From NCBI GenBank assembly GCA_913043015.1, contig CAJWKX010000010.1, positions 1 through 15,018 of the forward strand: DNA of 15,018 nucleotides, written 5' to 3'. Positions 14,723-15,018 of the stretch are shown here, one piece after another; position 1 is the first letter of the stretch, and every line of letters starts with the position of its first letter. The notes under the pieces were generated by a model. That model did no database searches and was not told the DNA's origin. It was given only the letters and a program-made list of their open reading frames with translations. This stretch comes from an uncultured Candidatus Pelagibacter sp. (GTDB lineage: Bacteria; Pseudomonadota; Alphaproteobacteria; Pelagibacterales; Pelagibacteraceae). The translations under genes were made by a program, and so were the position numbers.

Positions 14723-14729
14723 TACCTTA
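14714..14729. repeat. 6-bp inverted repeat over the -35 box
   Basis: On the minus strand TAAGGT and ACCTTA flank ATTG, making a perfect 6-bp inverted repeat with a 4-nt loop that covers the -35 element. It could be a binding site for a dimeric regulator or a weak hairpin ending rnpB read-through. In such AT-rich DNA it may also be chance. Confidence 0.35.
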
Positions 14730-14810
14730 ATTTTAAGATATTTTAAACTTTTGTAAGAACAAAGCTGAAACAAATATAATTTATTTATTGGAAATAATTT
14801 CTTTTGAAAA

Positions 14811-15018
14811 TGCCAGATAAACTATAAGCCGGGTTCTGTCATTTAAACTTATCATTTATCTAGACCTTAAATCACTTTAAGGCTCAAGCAACTAACCCTG
14901 ATGACTAGCCAAAGACTGCTTTTAGTTATTTCTAACAATGTCATCTCTACTCAGTCTTGCTCTCAGTGGGGTTTTCCATGCGCTAATTGTTACCAACTTA
15001 GCCGGTGTGCTCTTACCA
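14811..15018 (-). ncRNA. rnpB: RNase P RNA, 3' part (5' end outside window)
   Basis: Catalytic RNA of RNase P, which removes 5' leaders from pre-tRNAs. On the minus strand conserved class A pieces occur in order: GGTAAGAGCACACCGG (about 15017-15002; the P10/P11 region), GGTAACAATTAGC (hairpin), AACCCCACTGAGAGCAAGAC (about 14972-14953; the region after L15), GAGTAGAGATG, and the 3' signature ACAGAACCCGGCTTATAG (14839-14822). The 3' end is set near 14811, because bases 14821-14811 should form the 3' strand of helix P1; the matching 5' strand is beyond position 15018. No strong hairpin terminator follows. Bases 14730-14810 between its 3' end and the promoter hold nothing else that I recognise. 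Confidence 0.93.

Noticed and set aside
14811-15018. tmRNA or another structured RNA instead of RNase P RNA
   Set aside because: The ordered conserved pieces (GGTAAGAGC, AGCAAGAC, ACAGAACCCGGCTTAT) are specific to RNase P RNA.
1-15018. Frequent poly-T and poly-A runs as terminators or slippage sites
   Set aside because: They follow from AT-rich Lys/Asn/Phe coding; none sits after a GC-rich hairpin at a gene end.
1-15018. Mobile element, CRISPR array, defence or biosynthetic island
   Set aside because: Apart from the partial rnpB and its spacer, the window is filled by one core operon with no transposase, integrase, repeat array or foreign-looking block.

Overview
The window is a compact cell-wall and cell-division gene cluster (dcw / mra cluster). 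All genes are on the minus strand, so it reads from right to left. The DNA is strongly AT-rich and the proteins are rich in Lys, Asn and Ile. Intergenic gaps are tiny or absent, and an RNase P RNA gene sits just upstream of mraZ. This, with alphaproteobacterial-type MraY, FtsI, MurB and FtsZ sequences, points to a streamlined alphaproteobacterium of the SAR11 / Pelagibacterales type. That placement is inferred from sequence style and was not tested by a search.

Layout in transcription order (high to low coordinates): the 3' part of rnpB (about 15018-14811); a 159-nt intergenic region with a clear sigma70-type promoter (TTGACC, 17 bp, TATTAT) overlapped by three TGGG/CCCA repeats exactly 10 bp apart, which look like the MraZ operator; mraZ; ftsZ; rsmH (mraW); a small ftsL-like gene; ftsI; a fused murE-murF; mraY; murD; ftsW; murG; murC; murB, which ends at position 11. 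The genes that usually follow in this cluster (ddl, ftsQ, ftsA) are not in the window and may lie beyond position 1.

The genes work as one pathway. MurB and MurC complete UDP-MurNAc and add L-Ala. MurD, MurE and MurF add D-Glu, meso-diaminopimelate and D-Ala-D-Ala. MraY and MurG make lipid I and lipid II at the membrane. FtsW and FtsI polymerise and cross-link septal wall with FtsL, at a ring formed by FtsZ. MraZ probably controls the whole operon, and RsmH methylates 16S rRNA. Six of the eleven gene junctions overlap, so the cluster is probably one translationally coupled transcript.

I found no accessory or mobile element, CRISPR array or unknown system. The points most worth checking are the phased MraZ operator on the promoter, ftsZ placed second in the operon with the only strong Shine-Dalgarno-like site, the murE-murF fusion, and three gene overlaps of the same 11-nt length.
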